Notes: a model not told the origin generated them from the sequence alone. Counted from the stretch's first letter, positions 11,001 through 18,927 are shown. The stretch: DNA of 64,000 bases from JAKAIY01 sp963809385 (GCA_963809385.1 CAWEJL010000018.1:124001-188000), one strand, 5' to 3'. Numbers and translations: made by a program.

Positions 11001-11293
11001 GCCTCGATCTCGATGCGCACGGGGTCATCGAGCTCACTGAGGCTCCATCCGTCAGGATCTCCCGAGGCGAGCCAGCGCGGCCCGATGTTGAGGAGCAGCA
11101 CGGCGCACTGACGCATGGCGCCCGCGACATACGCGCGATACTCGTCCGCCGTGACAGTGGAGCCATCCGCCGTGTAGGCGGAGTCGCTGCGCAGCGTGGC
11201 CTCGGAGCCGAAGTAATTCCTCAGCCGCTCGACGATGCGGCCATACGATTCACTGGTATCAGCACGCCGGTACGAGACATAGATGCGCTTCAC
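8046..11293 (-). CDS. Triple-TIR multi-spanning membrane protein, with four frameshifts
   Basis: Start GTG at 11293 with GGAGGGAG six bases upstream. TIR1 (residues 1-175) begins RIYVSYRRADTSESYGRI and contains VRIEIEAAL with Glu95, codon 11009-11011. A multi-helix membrane block follows (about 10720-10210). TIR2 starts KIFISYRRDDSA near 10075 and has FVRLEVESAL (Glu codon 9813-9815). A second membrane block lies at 9567-9399. TIR3 (9378-8794) is degenerate, starting LQIICREEDAA with LRVSIEAAL, serine at the glutamate position. More membrane helices and an Arg-rich tail end at 8046. One-base corrections near 9943, 9747, 9688 and 8462 join all parts into about 1080 residues. The glutamate aligns with the SARM1 NADase motif WVHKEIVTAL. 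Alternatives: separate genes or a decaying pseudogene. Confidence 0.65.
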
Positions 11294-11380
11294 GCGTCAC
11301 TCCCTCCGCTCTCACCGCCACACACCTTTAGACGCCTATATGGTGGAGACTTGGCAGCACTTAATTGAATTTTGACTACG

Positions 11381-11623
11381 CTACATACCAGAGCCATTGT
11401 AGCCAGTTGGCGCGATTGAATCAATGTGAAGACAATAGGCATTTTTGCGTATTTCCCGTATTGTGATAGGTTCCCCTCCAGGCATAAAGATATCCCGGGT
11501 GTCGTGACGAATTGTCACGACGCCCGGGATATTGCGTCGCTCATATGCGAGGGCTACAAAGTTGTCCACCGTGAGCCAGCCGTCGCGCCCAGAAGCCGCT
11601 AGCGCGGCGAGGTGACGGCTGCG
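11381..11623 (-). pseudogene. Possible gene remnant (PIN-like fragment?)
   Basis: An open frame with no good start encodes HLAALAASGRDGWLTVDNFV, then ALAYERRNIPGVVTIRHD and a C-terminal tail. The pattern 'LTVDxxFxxLA...PGVVxIR' faintly recalls the C-terminal half of PIN-like DUF5615 proteins, but I cannot confirm this. A GTG at 11569 is the only start-like codon and lacks a Shine-Dalgarno. GC is low (26 of 60 bases in 11401-11460). The large palindrome at 11490-11532 lies inside the frame. Either a truncated toxin-like gene or chance coding around the palindrome. Confidence 0.25.
11490..11532. repeat. 19-bp inverted repeat with 5-nt loop
   Basis: The arms ATATCCCGGGTGTCGTGAC (11490-11508) and GTCACGACGCCCGGGATAT (11514-11532) are complementary over 19 positions with one G-T pair, separated by GAATT. 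No T-tract follows on either strand, so it is a poor intrinsic terminator. It could be an operator, a cruciform or a mobile-element scar. It lies between the TIR gene start and the DUF5666-like gene. Confidence 0.85.
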
Positions 11624-11643
11624 TTATGTCGGGTCTACTTCAG

Positions 11644-12188
11644 TTATCCCCCTACCGGAGCATTCACGGTCGCCGCGAGTATAGAGCCATCAGCTTGCCA
11701 TGTACCTGTTACCTCGGCCATCCCAGCCTGGTTCGTATCTGACTCATGCTCCCTGCTCTCCAAGTACGTTGTTCCTACTTCGACTATGACGGTGTACGTT
11801 GTTGATCCTACCTGCACTGTGAAGCTATTTGTGCTTTTGGATACAGAGGTCACCGTATCGTGGATGTGAGCCGACTGTCCCACCGGGACGGTCGGCGTGG
11901 GCTGTGGCTGTGGGGTTGGGGTGTGGGGGGAATAGCGGTAGCGGTTGGCGCCGTTGTGGCGGTGGGGTTCGCGCCCGCGCCCGCGCCAGTAGTCGCGGTG
12001 GCGGTCGCCGCCGCGCTGGTGGTCGTGGCCGTGTGCGGTGTCGCCGCGTTCGCCGTGTTCGCCTGGCTGGCAGGCGCGGTGTGATGCGTCAGTTGCGAGA
12101 CCGCGACCGCCGAGCCAATGCCAAAAATCAGCACGGCGCCCAGCGACGCCACCATCGCCTTGTTTTTCAGAAAGCCCCACGTTTGCAT
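11644..12188 (-). CDS. Secreted low-complexity protein with DUF5666-like domain, frameshifted
   Basis: The ATG at 12188 follows GGGAG seven bases upstream and starts MQTWGFLKNKAMVASLGAVL, a membrane anchor or signal peptide. Then comes a Thr/Ala/Pro-rich linker (TTTSAAATATATTGAGAG, TPTPQPQPTPT). The frame breaks at the six-G run 11925-11930 of the plus strand. Adding one base to the run joins the linker to the C-terminal domain HDTVTSVSKSTNSFTVQVGS ... VTGTWQADGSILAATVN, which matches the beta-rich DUF5666 pattern (GxVxSVxxxSFTVxT...VxGxxQxDGTIxA). Function is unknown; probably a cell-surface protein. One gene with a homopolymer under-call is the simplest reading. Confidence 0.65.
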
Positions 12189-12374
12189 ACGTTTCTCCCA
12201 ATCAAGCGCGCCTCCCCCCAGACGCGCGCTTTCGAGCCTGCGCTCTACCGTTCGCCTGCCACGACGGAAAAGTACCACCAACGTAACATGACGGTACCAG
12301 AGCGCGACCTTCCGCACAGAGACTAGGGTATCCTAGGTCAGAGCAATGACGGAATTCATGGGGGGCACAACACG

Positions 12375-13994
12375 ATGAGCATGGGGAACAACCCACGGTA
12401 TCCCGAGCCACCAGCGCGAGGCGGTCGAACCGCTGGCCGGCGGGATGGGCTGCTGAGCGGCAAGATGAATGCCGCGCCGCGCCAGCCAGTGCTAACACAG
12501 GGCGCACTGCCAGTCGCCGCGCCTACCAACATGCTGCCGGTGCGCATCATCCAGCGCGATGAGATCGCTCCCGATGTCGTCAGCGTCTTGATCGTTCTGC
12601 CCGGCACACAGCAGGCCCCGGCGCCCTACTTGCCAGGGCAGTTCGTGACGCTGGCGTTGCCCACACCGCGCGAGACGCTCTACCGCTCCTACTCGCTCTG
12701 CGGCGGCGGTGATCCTTCCGAGCCCTGGGAGCTGACGATCAAGCGCGTTGACCAGGGCGCTGTCTCCAATTACTTCTATGATAAGGTCGTCGCTGGCACA
12801 CTGCTCTACGCCAGCCTGCCGCGCGGCGTGTTCACCCTGCCCGGCAACCTGCACGCCGGCATGGTCCTGACGATGGTGGCTGTAGGCAGCGGCGTCACAC
12901 CGATCATGGGCATGCTGCGCGCCATCGCCCGCATGCGTCCCGACGAGCGCCCCAGCGTCCGGTTCTACTACGCCTCCCGCACGCCTGAAGACATCATCTT
13001 CAGTGAAGAGCTCCGGCAGATGGACCCCAGCGAGCACTGGCTCGTCCAGCGCCATTATCTTTCCTCGCGTGGCGACCGCCTCAGTCCGGACGTGGTCTTG
13101 TCGCGGGCCGATAACGAAAGCCTGCGCGGTCACTGGTATATGTGCGGCCCGACGTCCATGACCAGCGAGATGGCGGCCCGCCTCGCCAAAATGGGCGTCA
13201 AGGAGTCGCACGTCCACGCCGAGGTCTTTGCTACCGCGCCTGGCCCGGCCTACAAAATCGATGCGGAGAGCGGACCAAGCGAGGGCGCGAGCATCATCAT
13301 CGCCGATACGGGCGCGACACTCGACGCGCAGCCGCAGGAGACGATCCTGGCCGCGCTGGAGCGCCACGGCTACAAGCCGGAGTTCAGTTGCCGCGCGGGC
13401 GCGTGCGGCGCCTGCAAGCTGCGCGTCCAGCAGGGGCAGGCCAGCCCGGTGGGCGAGGCGCTCTCCGCCGCCGAGAAGTCCTCCGGCTACGTGCTGAGCT
13501 GCATCGCCCGCCCGATGGGTGACATTACCCTCGCCTCCGGTGGCCGTCCGCCCAAGGGTGTCGCGCGCGTCGCGGGCGCGGTCGCCCCGGTCGCCAGCCG
13601 TCCGCCGTACGCGGTAACGCTGCTGCGCGTCACGGCGATCATGGGTGTCAGTGGCCTGCTCGCTGGCACATGGAACCTGACCAATCACCGGCCCGACGTT
13701 TGGGCCCAGCAGGCCAGCGCGAACACTTCGACTTCGACCATCACTCCTACTGGCTCCCTGACGCCATCTACCGCGTCCAGCGCCGGGCGCCCGACGGCGA
13801 CGCCCAAGCCCAGTGGTGGCGGCGGCGGCAGCGCGCCCAAGGCGACGGCGACGCCCCGACCCAGCGGCGGCCCCGCAGCGACGGCGACGCCCAAGCCCAG
13901 CGGCGGCCCCGCGCCCACAGCAACGCCCAAACCCAAGCCCCCGGCGCCCACACCAACCACCTGTGTCAGCACCTCAACCGCGCCTTGCCCGTAA
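12375..13994 (+). CDS. FAD/NAD(P)-binding reductase with C-terminal 2Fe-2S ferredoxin domain and membrane tail
   Basis: Electron-transfer flavoprotein of the ferredoxin-NADP reductase superfamily. After a basic N-terminal extension (about 55 residues) it shows the FAD-binding LYRSYSLCGG, the pyridine-nucleotide loop GSGVTPIMGMLR and WYMCGPTSM, then a plant-type ferredoxin domain with CRAGACGACK and a distal VLSCIARP cysteine. Unusually it goes on with a single membrane segment (TLLRVTAIMGVSGLLAG) and a long tail of TATPKPSGG-type repeats ending CVSTSTAPCP. It heads a gene set with apbE and a ferric-reductase-like membrane protein. Likely role: feeding NAD(P)H electrons to that membrane protein. 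The start at 12375 follows GGGGGG by nine bases. Confidence 0.88.
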   Translation: MSMGNNPRYPEPPARGGRTAGRRDGLLSGKMNAAPRQPVLTQGALPVAAPTNMLPVRIIQRDEIAPDVVSVLIVLPGTQQAPAPYLPGQFVTLALPTPRETLYRSYSLCGGGDPSEPWELTIKRVDQGAVSNYFYDKVVAGTLLYASLPRGVFTLPGNLHAGMVLTMVAVGSGVTPIMGMLRAIARMRPDERPSVRFYYASRTPEDIIFSEELRQMDPSEHWLVQRHYLSSRGDRLSPDVVLSRADNESLRGHWYMCGPTSMTSEMAARLAKMGVKESHVHAEVFATAPGPAYKIDAESGPSEGASIIIADTGATLDAQPQETILAALERHGYKPEFSCRAGACGACKLRVQQGQASPVGEALSAAEKSSGYVLSCIARPMGDITLASGGRPPKGVARVAGAVAPVASRPPYAVTLLRVTAIMGVSGLLAGTWNLTNHRPDVWAQQASANTSTSTITPTGSLTPSTASSAGRPTATPKPSGGGGGSAPKATATPRPSGGPAATATPKPSGGPAPTATPKPKPPAPTPTTCVSTSTAPCP

Positions 13995-14017
13995 GCGCGG
14001 GATATTGGGGGGATACC

Positions 14018-15085
14018 GTGCTGGTACAGCGCTATGAGCGCATCATGGGGACGCGCGTTGGCGCGCAGGTGGCTGCGGCGCCCGCACATGAGGCTGCGGC
14101 GCACGCCGCGATAGACGCCTGCCTGGAGTGGATGCGTGAGGTGGACCGCCGCCTGACCCGCTTCACGGCGGAGAGCGACCTCACGCGTCTCAACGCCGCC
14201 GCTGGCGAATGGTCGCCTGTCTCTGCTATGCTGTTCGAGGTCGTCGAGCGCAGCCTGCTTGCCGCCGAAGCGACTGGCGGTCTCTTCGATCCGACGATCC
14301 TGCCCACGCTGGAGGCCTGGGGCTACGACCGCGACTTCAGCGCCATCGCCTATCGTGAGGCCGCGCTCGAGTGGAGCGTACCCAATGACATGGCGCTTCC
14401 TGGCCACTGGCCCGAGATCACGCTTGACCGCGAGGGGCGGCGTATCCGCCTGCCCGCTGGCGTCCGGCTGGACCTTGGCGGCATCGCCAAGGGCTGGGCA
14501 GCGGATGTCGGGCTGGAGCGTTTCTTCGGCGATTTCCCCAACGCGCTGGTGGATGTCGGGGGTGACGTGCGCGTGCGCGGCGGGATCGAGGAGGGCCAGT
14601 TGTGGCCGCTGGAGGTGGGCGAGGGGCGCTCCGTCCGCGATCCGCGGCCAGGTGCGAAGAAGGAGCAGACAGCGATCGTCACGCTCGGCAAGGGTGGCAT
14701 CGCCACCTCTGGCGCGGGCGTACGCTGGTGGCTGCGCGCCGGTGAGCGCGCTCATCACCTGATAGACCCACGCACCGCGCGGCCCGCCCGCGTCTGGATA
14801 GATGTCGCTGACGAGCGGCCTGGCGAGCCGCCGCTGATCGCCAGCGCCAGCGCCTTCGCGCCAACGGCGGCGCAGGCTGAGGTCGAGGCGAAGGTCGCGC
14901 TGCTGCTCGGCTATCCCGCCGCGCTCGAAGAGGTCGAAGCGTCCGCTGACAGCGCTGACAGCGACGCCAGTCTCCCAGAGGTCGCGCTCCTGCTCACGTT
15001 GAGCACGGGAGCGGTCGTGTTCTCATCAAATCTGCCGGCGTATCTGATCCGCATGGGAGGCGGAGGAGACATATGGATATCCTGA
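14018..15085 (+). CDS. apbE: FAD:protein FMN transferase
   Basis: ApbE proteins attach FMN to threonine of extracytoplasmic flavoproteins. The GTG at 14018 follows GGGGGG and gives a start VLVQRYERIMGTRVGAQV, where the MGT motif is typical; ATG 14045 is the alternative. Family motifs seen: FTAESDLTRLNAAAG, LDLGGIAKGWAADVG, NALVDVGGDVRVRG, GGIATSG and HHLIDPRTARPA. The final motif ASAFAPTAAQAEVEAKVALLLG is close to the usual one. No export signal is evident. It overlaps the next gene by 13 bases. No protein with a clear FMN-acceptor motif (S/T-G-A-T/S) is visible in the neighbouring genes, so its target is unresolved. Confidence 0.88.
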   Translation: MLVQRYERIMGTRVGAQVAAAPAHEAAAHAAIDACLEWMREVDRRLTRFTAESDLTRLNAAAGEWSPVSAMLFEVVERSLLAAEATGGLFDPTILPTLEAWGYDRDFSAIAYREAALEWSVPNDMALPGHWPEITLDREGRRIRLPAGVRLDLGGIAKGWAADVGLERFFGDFPNALVDVGGDVRVRGGIEEGQLWPLEVGEGRSVRDPRPGAKKEQTAIVTLGKGGIATSGAGVRWWLRAGERAHHLIDPRTARPARVWIDVADERPGEPPLIASASAFAPTAAQAEVEAKVALLLGYPAALEEVEASADSADSDASLPEVALLLTLSTGAVVFSSNLPAYLIRMGGGGDIWIS

Positions 15086-15684
15086 GCCTGGCGTTCGCCG
15101 CTGGCCACTTCAGCGCCCTGGCGTCAATCGCGGCGCGCGCCACAAGTCCGACGCTGTGGTATATCACCCGCGCGACCGCCGTCGCGTCCTACGTGACCCT
15201 CAGTCTCTCCGTCGCGCTGGGCGTCATCCAGAGCATCGCCCGCGTCTCACGCGAGCGGCTGCCCTGGTTCGTGGATGAGCTGCATCAGGTCAGCTCGACC
15301 CTGACGGGAGTTCTGATCGCCGGGCATCTCATCGCGCTCTTCTTCGATCCGTTTCTTCCCTTCTCACTGCTGAACCTGCTCCTGCCAATCAACGAGCCGT
15401 ACAAGCCGCTTGGCGTGACGATGGGCGTCTTCGCGCTGTACTGCATGGCTGCGCTGCTGTTCTCGTCGTGGCTGCGCCGCCGCGTGCCGTACGGGTTCTG
15501 GCGCGGTCTCCACTACTTCAGCTTCGTCGCCTTCGCGCTGGTGACCGCGCATGGCTATTTCGCTGGCAGCGATACGCAGGAGCCGTGGATGCTCGGTCTC
15601 TACGTCGGGGCGAGCGGCGCCGTCGCGTTCTTGCTCGTGATGCGCCTCTTCACTCACCCGCAGGGTGAGGTCAAGGCGGGGTAG
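15073..15684 (+). CDS. Ferric-reductase-like transmembrane protein
   Basis: Integral membrane protein of 203 residues with about six predicted helices. Histidines sit in helix contexts expected for haem b binding: ELHQVSSTLTGVLIAGHLIA and GLHYFSFVAFALVTAHGYFA, spaced as in ferric reductase/NOX-like domains (MsrQ relatives). It follows apbE with a 13-base overlap and lies downstream of the 2Fe-2S flavoprotein, so the three probably form one transmembrane electron-transfer unit. The terminal acceptor is not shown by the sequence. The gene converges on the SGNH hydrolase with only six bases between. Confidence 0.85.
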   Translation: MDILSLAFAAGHFSALASIAARATSPTLWYITRATAVASYVTLSLSVALGVIQSIARVSRERLPWFVDELHQVSSTLTGVLIAGHLIALFFDPFLPFSLLNLLLPINEPYKPLGVTMGVFALYCMAALLFSSWLRRRVPYGFWRGLHYFSFVAFALVTAHGYFAGSDTQEPWMLGLYVGASGAVAFLLVMRLFTHPQGEVKAG

Positions 15685-15690
15685 AAGCCG

Positions 15691-16344
15691 CTACGCCAGC
15701 GTCACGCCGAACGCCCGCAGCCACGCCCGCGCGATCAGCCCGTGGCCCGCTGGCGTCGGGTGGACGCCGTCGGGCGCCCAGAAGGCGGGCTCGCGCCGCG
15801 CCGCCGCCTCCGCGAAAAGGCCGTCCAGCGGGACGAGCGCGCAACTGAAATCGCGCGCCAGCCGCCGGACGGCCTGAATCTTGGGGTCCAGGTCTACCCG
15901 CCACGCCTCGCGGTCCGGTGGGAAGGGCAAAACGAACGGCTCCATCAGCGCGATGCGCGTCGCGGGCAGCGCCGCCCGCGTCCGCTCCAGCAATTCGCGG
16001 TACTGCCGCTCAAAGACCTGCGCTGGGGTTGGGTCGCCCGCGTCGAACGCGCGCCACGTCTCGTTGACACCGATCAGGATCGAGAGAACATCAGGCCGCA
16101 GCGCCAGACAGTCGCGCTCCCAGCGTTCCTGCAGGTCCACCACCCGGTCGCCGCTGACACCGCGATTGAGAAATCGCACGCCGCGCCCTGGGAACGCCGC
16201 CGAGTACCAGCTCCCCACCAGCAGCGGGTAGCCCACCCCCAGGTCATCCGGTAGGATGCGCACGCGCCCCGCGTCGGTCACGCTGTCCCCCTGGAACAGC
16301 ACGGTCGCGCCCGCCGGAATTTCCAGCCGTTCTGGCGCCTCCAT
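15691..16344 (-). CDS. SGNH/GDSL-family hydrolase
   Basis: Predicted esterase or lipase-like hydrolase of 217 residues. The four SGNH blocks are present: block I FQGDSVTD with the nucleophilic serine, block II NRGVSGD, block III GVNETWR, and block V DGVHPTPAGH with the catalytic Asp and His. No signal peptide is seen, so it should be cytoplasmic. Its ATG directly abuts the stop of the SDR gene, so both are one operon. The substrate cannot be deduced; close relatives are often annotated acyl-CoA thioesterase or carbohydrate esterase. Confidence 0.88.
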   Translation of the reverse strand: MEAPERLEIPAGATVLFQGDSVTDAGRVRILPDDLGVGYPLLVGSWYSAAFPGRGVRFLNRGVSGDRVVDLQERWERDCLALRPDVLSILIGVNETWRAFDAGDPTPAQVFERQYRELLERTRAALPATRIALMEPFVLPFPPDREAWRVDLDPKIQAVRRLARDFSCALVPLDGLFAEAAARREPAFWAPDGVHPTPAGHGLIARAWLRAFGVTLA

Positions 16345-17109
16345 CTACGGGTACGCCTGGCCGCGCGGGCGGATGATAAGCTCGCTGATGCCAACATGCG
16401 CGGGCTGCTGGCAGGCGAAGACCACCGCCTGCGCCACATCGGGCGGGTAGAGCGGCGTGGCGCCCTTGAGCATATTCGGCACGATCTCCGGCGCGTAACC
16501 CGCGACCTCCTGGAACTCTGAGATCACCACGCCCGGTTCGATGGCTGTCACCGAGACGCCCAGGGGGCCAATCTCCATGCGCAGCGCGTCGGTGATGGCC
16601 GAGGCTGCCGCCTTGGAGCCACAATACGCGCCGCCGCCCGGTGTCGTCACCACACCCGCGATGGACGACATGACGACGATATGCCCGCGCTTGCGCTCCA
16701 CCATCGGTGGCGCTCCGTGCTTCAACGTCAGCAGCAGGCCGTAGACGTTGGTGTCAATCATCGCCTTCCAGATCGCCGGATCACTCTCCAGCGTCGGCTT
16801 GCGATAGCCAAAGCCAGCGTTGGCGATCAAGATGTCGAGTTGACCCCAGCGCGCGATGGTTTGCGCGACGGCGTTCTTCACCTGTTCCTCGTCGCGCACA
16901 TCGCACTCGACCGCCAGCGTCTCGGCGGGCGCCAGCCGCTCCGCCAGCGCGTGCAGCCGGTCCACGCGCCGCGCCGCCAGCGTTACGCGCGCGCCCTCAC
17001 GCGCCAGCGCTTCGGCGATGGCCTCGCCGATGCCGCTACTGGCGCCCGTCACCAGCGCCACCTTGCCGCGCAGGCTCTCCAGCCCGCTCGTCACGCCTGT
17101 CTCGCCCAT
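16345..17109 (-). CDS. Short-chain dehydrogenase/reductase (classical SDR)
   Basis: NAD(P)-dependent oxidoreductase of 254 residues. The nucleotide-binding TGASSGIGEAIA is near the N-terminus, NAGFG follows, and the catalytic Ser and Tyr-X3-Lys are in MSSIAG and YCGSKAA. The AARR at the end of beta-2 favours NADP(H), an inference. I chose ATG 17109 because GGAGG precedes it by nine bases; an upstream in-frame ATG at 17136 has no such site. It is the first gene of a two-gene unit with the SGNH hydrolase. Substrate unknown. Confidence 0.88.
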   Translation of the reverse strand: MGETGVTSGLESLRGKVALVTGASSGIGEAIAEALAREGARVTLAARRVDRLHALAERLAPAETLAVECDVRDEEQVKNAVAQTIARWGQLDILIANAGFGYRKPTLESDPAIWKAMIDTNVYGLLLTLKHGAPPMVERKRGHIVVMSSIAGVVTTPGGGAYCGSKAAASAITDALRMEIGPLGVSVTAIEPGVVISEFQEVAGYAPEIVPNMLKGATPLYPPDVAQAVVFACQQPAHVGISELIIRPRGQAYP

Positions 17110-17243
17110 CAGTATCGCCTCCACTGTTGAATGCATCTTACGCCAGCCAGGAGCGCGCCCGCCCGCGTTCAACGTATGTACACCGTACCACGCGGGCGCC
17201 ATGTAACGGCCAGCCCGTGTAGGAGCTAATTGGCCACGCCCTC

Positions 17244-17272
17244 TTGACAAGCCAGAACAAATGTTCTAGTAT
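17244..17272 (+). promoter_or_regulatory. Strong sigma-70-type promoter
   Basis: TTGACA (17244-17249), a 17-base spacer and TAGTAT (17267-17272) give a perfect -35 and a moderate -10 on the plus strand. It points into a region without a convincing ORF and carries an SOS-like palindrome in the spacer. Confidence 0.7.
17254..17267. promoter_or_regulatory. SOS-box-like operator (LexA/DinR type)
   Basis: AGAACAAATGTTCT is a perfect inverted repeat and fits the Gram-positive LexA/DinR consensus GAAC-RNRY-GTTC. It fills the spacer and abuts the -10 element, where a bound repressor would block transcription. The uvrA promoter at 56032-56061 has a near-match in the same place. Confidence 0.6.
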
Positions 17273-17278
17273 AGAGAC

Positions 17279-17466
17279 ACAGGCGAGCGGAGCATCCTCT
17301 CCCGGCGTCCGGCGGATGGGGAAACTGTCCGGCGTACGGATCCGCCCGCGTATGGTCTCAGGCGCCGCGCGCAGCCTCGCGCGCGGTACGGCGCGGTCGT
17401 CCTCTCCTCCACGCCGTGGCCGGAAGCGTCGCGCGCAGAAGCGCGGCCTTCCGGCTTCTCTTTTTC
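17279..17466 (+). ncRNA. Candidate small RNA or terminated leader (about 190 nt)
   Basis: The segment between the promoter at 17244-17272 and the terminator at 17419-17466 has no ORF with a ribosome-binding site and family-like sequence. It is GC-rich and can fold locally: for example GGATGG/CTGTCC closing a GGAAA-like loop near 17316-17334, and GCGCGC-rich arms further on. It does not match the conserved cores of SRP RNA, RNase P RNA or tmRNA that I know. It could be an SOS-induced small RNA, or an attenuated leader for the amidohydrolase gene 320 bases downstream. Confidence 0.4.
17419..17466 (+). terminator. Intrinsic terminator
   Basis: GCCGGAAG (17419-17426) pairs with CTTCCGGC (17448-17455), with further GC-rich pairing inside the loop, and is followed by TTCTCTTTTTCTT. 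This is a good rho-independent terminator on the plus strand, ending the short unit that starts near 17279. Confidence 0.7.
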
Positions 17467-17783
17467 TTCCCCTAGGGCGATGGCGCTAGCAAGCGAGCGC
17501 ACATGTGACGAGATTGTGATATTGGGCGCCAAAGTTGCTCGTATTCGCCGTTCGTGTGGATGAGTTGACCACGCGCCCTGGAAGAGTTAGGGGCTTGTAG
17601 GTTGTCTCTAGGCGCGCTGGCCCGCCCCCCACTGAGGTCAATCACGACCACGCTCATCACGGGCGCGTCGCGACTGCTCAACCCCGGCCATGTCTGGTAT
17701 TTCAGCGCGGCTCTGGGAGGCCGCCAGCTCACACGGCGTTGGCGCCATGCCAGTGACGGCGGGCGCCCCGGGAGGTGTTCGCG
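17467..17783. other. Intergenic, no gene seen
   Basis: About 320 bases between the terminator and the amidohydrolase. No ORF on either strand has both a ribosome-binding site and protein-like composition. A promoter for the amidohydrolase is expected here, but no clear -35/-10 pair was found. Confidence 0.5.
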
Positions 17784-18824
17784 ATGTACAAGACCAAAGA
17801 CGGCGCTGAGCTTTTCGTGGTGGATGGCCACACGCACTTCTGGGATGGCAGCCCGGAGAATCAGGCGAACAAGTACGGCAAAGGGTTTATCGAGTGCTTC
17901 TACGATTACCATCGCACCTTCACGCCCGCTGAGCTTCTCTGGCCACTCGATCGCTTCGAGAAGTACGGCGAGGATCGGATGGTGGAGGATGAATTCGTCA
18001 AGGGCTATGTAGATATGGCGATCCTCCAGCCGACCTACCTGACCGACTTCTATCGGGCTGGATTCAACACCACCGACCAGAATGCGGTCCTCAAGAAGAA
18101 ATATCCGGACCGCTTCATCCTCAACGGCGCGTTTGACCCGCGCGACGGCGACCGGGGAATCGAGGACCTGCGTCGCCTCAAGGGCGAGTACGACATTACC
18201 GGCGTCAAGCTTTATACAGCGGAGTGGCGCGGAGCCTCGAAGGGCTGGAAGCTGACCAGCCCGGAAGCGATGCGCTTCCTGGAAGAGTGCCAGCGGCTGG
18301 GCGTCGTGAATCTCCACATCCACAAAGGCCCGACGATCTATCCGCTCAACAAAGACGCCTTTGACGTCAGCGACATTGACGAGCCGGCCTCACTCTTCAC
18401 CGACCTGCGCTTCATCGTCGAGCACGCGGGTGTGCCACGGCTCGAAGACTTCTGCTTCATCGGCGCACAGGAGAAGAATGTCTACGCCGGCCTCGCGGTG
18501 GTGATGCCGTGGGTCCACTCCCGCCCGCGCACGTTCGCCGAGATGATGGCGAACCTGCTGTACTGGATCGGCCCCGACCGGCTGCTCTTCGGCAGCGATT
18601 ATGCGATCTGGGAGCCGAAGTGGATCATTGACGATTTCATGGCGTTCGAGATGCCGCAAGATCTGAAAGACGAGTACCACGTTGACCTCACGCCCGAGGT
18701 GAAAGCCAAAATCATGGGCCTCAACGCGGCGCGACTCTACGGGCTCGACATTCCAGAGCGCCAGCAAAAGATCCAGGGCGACACATTCGCCCAGCGGCGC
18801 ATGGCCTCGCACACAACCGCGTAG
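17784..18824 (+). CDS. Amidohydrolase-2 family protein, monooxygenase-cluster type
   Basis: Metal-dependent hydrolase fold of 346 residues. Metal-binding motifs: HTHFW near residue 16, HIHKG mid-protein, EHAG and FGSDYA at the C-terminal end of the barrel, as in the ACMSD-like amidohydrolases. The sequence strongly recalls the amidohydrolase encoded in propane/phenol (prm/mim-type) di-iron monooxygenase operons: NQANKYGKGFIECFYDYHR, GVKLYTAEWRGASKGWKL and NKDAFDVSDID. The ATG at 17784 has GGGAGG ten bases upstream. It is followed by DUF59 and alcohol dehydrogenase genes on the same strand. Its reaction in those clusters is not established; a role in maturing the hydroxylase or handling a metabolite has been considered. 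Confidence 0.85.
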   Translation: MYKTKDGAELFVVDGHTHFWDGSPENQANKYGKGFIECFYDYHRTFTPAELLWPLDRFEKYGEDRMVEDEFVKGYVDMAILQPTYLTDFYRAGFNTTDQNAVLKKKYPDRFILNGAFDPRDGDRGIEDLRRLKGEYDITGVKLYTAEWRGASKGWKLTSPEAMRFLEECQRLGVVNLHIHKGPTIYPLNKDAFDVSDIDEPASLFTDLRFIVEHAGVPRLEDFCFIGAQEKNVYAGLAVVMPWVHSRPRTFAEMMANLLYWIGPDRLLFGSDYAIWEPKWIIDDFMAFEMPQDLKDEYHVDLTPEVKAKIMGLNAARLYGLDIPERQQKIQGDTFAQRRMASHTTA

Positions 18825-18862
18825 ATCGCCGGGGTCTCCAGGACGGCTCTTATGGGTGGGGA

Positions 18863-18898
18863 GCGCCAGCGCCGCTCCGCGCGCTCCCGCTGGCGCTT
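18863..18898. repeat. Intercistronic hairpin
   Basis: AGCGCCAGCG (18863-18872) and CGCTGGCGCT (18889-18898) are perfectly complementary with a 16-base loop. No T-tract follows. It lies between the amidohydrolase and DUF59 genes and could attenuate transcription or stabilise the upstream message. Confidence 0.6.
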
Positions 18899-18927
18899 CA
18901 CAACTCGCCCGCACGAAAGGAAACCCG

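Noticed and set aside
17472..18323. 283-residue open frame on the minus strand
   Set aside because: It is antisense to the well-supported amidohydrolase and has no family-like motifs or start site.
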